NCBI RefSeq assembly: GCF_020618475.1
Contig: NZ_CP085338.1
Span: 491,416-555,415 of the forward strand
From: Haladaptatus halobius
GTDB lineage: Archaea; Halobacteriota; Halobacteria; Halobacteriales; Haladaptataceae
Length of the DNA stretch: 64,000 bases
Direction of reading: 5' to 3'
Below, one piece after another: positions 63,610 to 64,000 of the stretch. The notes under the pieces are model-generated. The model was given only the letters and a program-made list of their open reading frames with translations. It was not told the origin of the DNA and did not search any database. Both the position numbers and the translations under genes were made by a program. The first letter of the stretch is position 1. Every line of letters begins with the position of its first letter.

Positions 63610-64000
63610 CTTCATGCCGAGTTCCTCCGCGCCATCACGAATTTCTTGGGCACGGTTTTGAACCGCAGCGATGTACCGTTTAATCTTCGAAGGTTTCTTG
63701 CCATAAAACGACGCAACCCAATTAATGTCTGTATAGGGTTGTGTGAGGAAGTAGGCGGCCAGAGTATCTCGTCCAGCCTGAATTATTTCAGGTGGGACAC
63801 CACGTTCACCAGTCCCAGCTTCCTCAAAGCCGTTAACGTCAAAGTAGACGTCAGCATATAATTCTGCAAGATCAGCATTCTCAAAAACCATTTCTTGGTG
63901 ACCTGGTGCTTCAAACCGATACTTCAGTATCTCTTCAGCTGGATCAAGTGACTCGACAATGCGAACACCCAGTAGATATTCTCTAAATACCGATTCGTTC
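63607..64000 (-). CDS. Partial gene, C-terminal part, cut by window end
   Basis: The minus-strand frame is open to the window edge: about 130 residues visible, including EYLLGVRIVESLDPAEEILK, ELYADVYFDVNGFEEA and a terminal helix KRYIAAVQNRAQEIRDGAEE then LGMK. An internal ATG at 63891 exists, but the frame continues upstream in coding-like sequence, so the gene probably starts outside the window. The family is not recognised. Its stop lies in the end of the mini IS605-type element. Confidence 0.6.
   Translation of the reverse strand, partial: NESVFREYLLGVRIVESLDPAEEILKYRFEAPGHQEMVFENADLAELYADVYFDVNGFEEAGTGERGVPPEIIQAGRDTLAAYFLTQPYTDINWVASFYGKKPSKIKRYIAAVQNRAQEIRDGAEELGMK

Noticed and set aside
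1..64000. CRISPR arrays, tRNA or rRNA genes
   Set aside because: No regularly spaced identical repeats of CRISPR type, no cloverleaf with a conserved T-loop, and no rRNA motifs were seen; the iteron array near parA has short irregular spacing unlike CRISPR.

Overview
The window looks like a secondary replicon (plasmid or megaplasmid) of a halophilic archaeon (Halobacteria). Evidence: acidic proteins, an orphan transcription factor B, TRAM and zinc-ribbon small proteins, a BgaH-type beta-galactosidase, Tat-type twin-arginine lipoprotein signals, haloarchaeal IS200/IS605 (IS1341-type) elements, and a ParA partition operon beside a field of iteron-like repeats. There are no rRNA, tRNA, CRISPR or obvious replication-initiator genes. 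Base composition varies: the sugar and peptide transporter genes are GC-rich, while about 26.7-28 kb, 30-32 kb, 36-45.5 kb and 54-63 kb are AT-richer, which suggests mosaic assembly.

Layout. 0-6.1 kb: PhoD-family phosphatase, decayed BNR-repeat gene, lamin-tail exported protein, SDR oxidoreductase, MFS exporter. 6.1-16.4 kb: accessory/plasmid region with several tnpB-less IS605-like elements, an ArdC-like metalloprotease-type protein between two inverted elements, small paralogous acidic proteins, a Cmi4-like regulator, a TRAM protein, an orphan TFB with a winged-helix partner, the ParA operon with upstream repeats, and an IS630-type relic. 16.4-35.5 kb: a carbohydrate island with GH42 beta-galactosidase, a CUT1 ABC sugar importer (ATPase, two permeases, binding lipoprotein), a hydroxypyruvate-isomerase-like TIM-barrel protein, a Gfo/Idh/MocA oxidoreductase, an IclR regulator, a galactonate-dehydratase-like enolase-superfamily enzyme and a ROK-family protein, broken up by two intact TnpB elements, a decayed toxin-antitoxin pair and DUF1616. 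Together these suggest uptake and hydrolysis of a galactoside, with galactose oxidised through galactonate.

36-45.5 kb: a cell-surface system reading outward from a divergent promoter: an Ig-like/DUF4129 membrane protein on one side, and DUF58, two membrane proteins, a giant FtsX-type permease and its LolD/MacB-type ATPase on the other. The MoxR ATPase usually linked to DUF58 is absent. 45.7-52.3 kb: a tnpB-less element, then a complete Dpp/Opp-type peptide ABC importer. 52.5-54.2 kb: an IS200/IS605 element with tnpA and a broken tnpB. 54.2-64 kb: small zinc-ribbon proteins, a PQQ-type beta-propeller, a 1041-residue beta-helix protein with six lectin-like repeats, a membrane-anchored protein, a PhoX/DUF839 phosphatase and a gene cut by the window end.

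The strongest recurring pattern is the IS605-like ends. Many elements lack tnpB, two share a structured RNA-like core, and the right ends repeatedly abut, and even supply, the stop codons of convergent genes.
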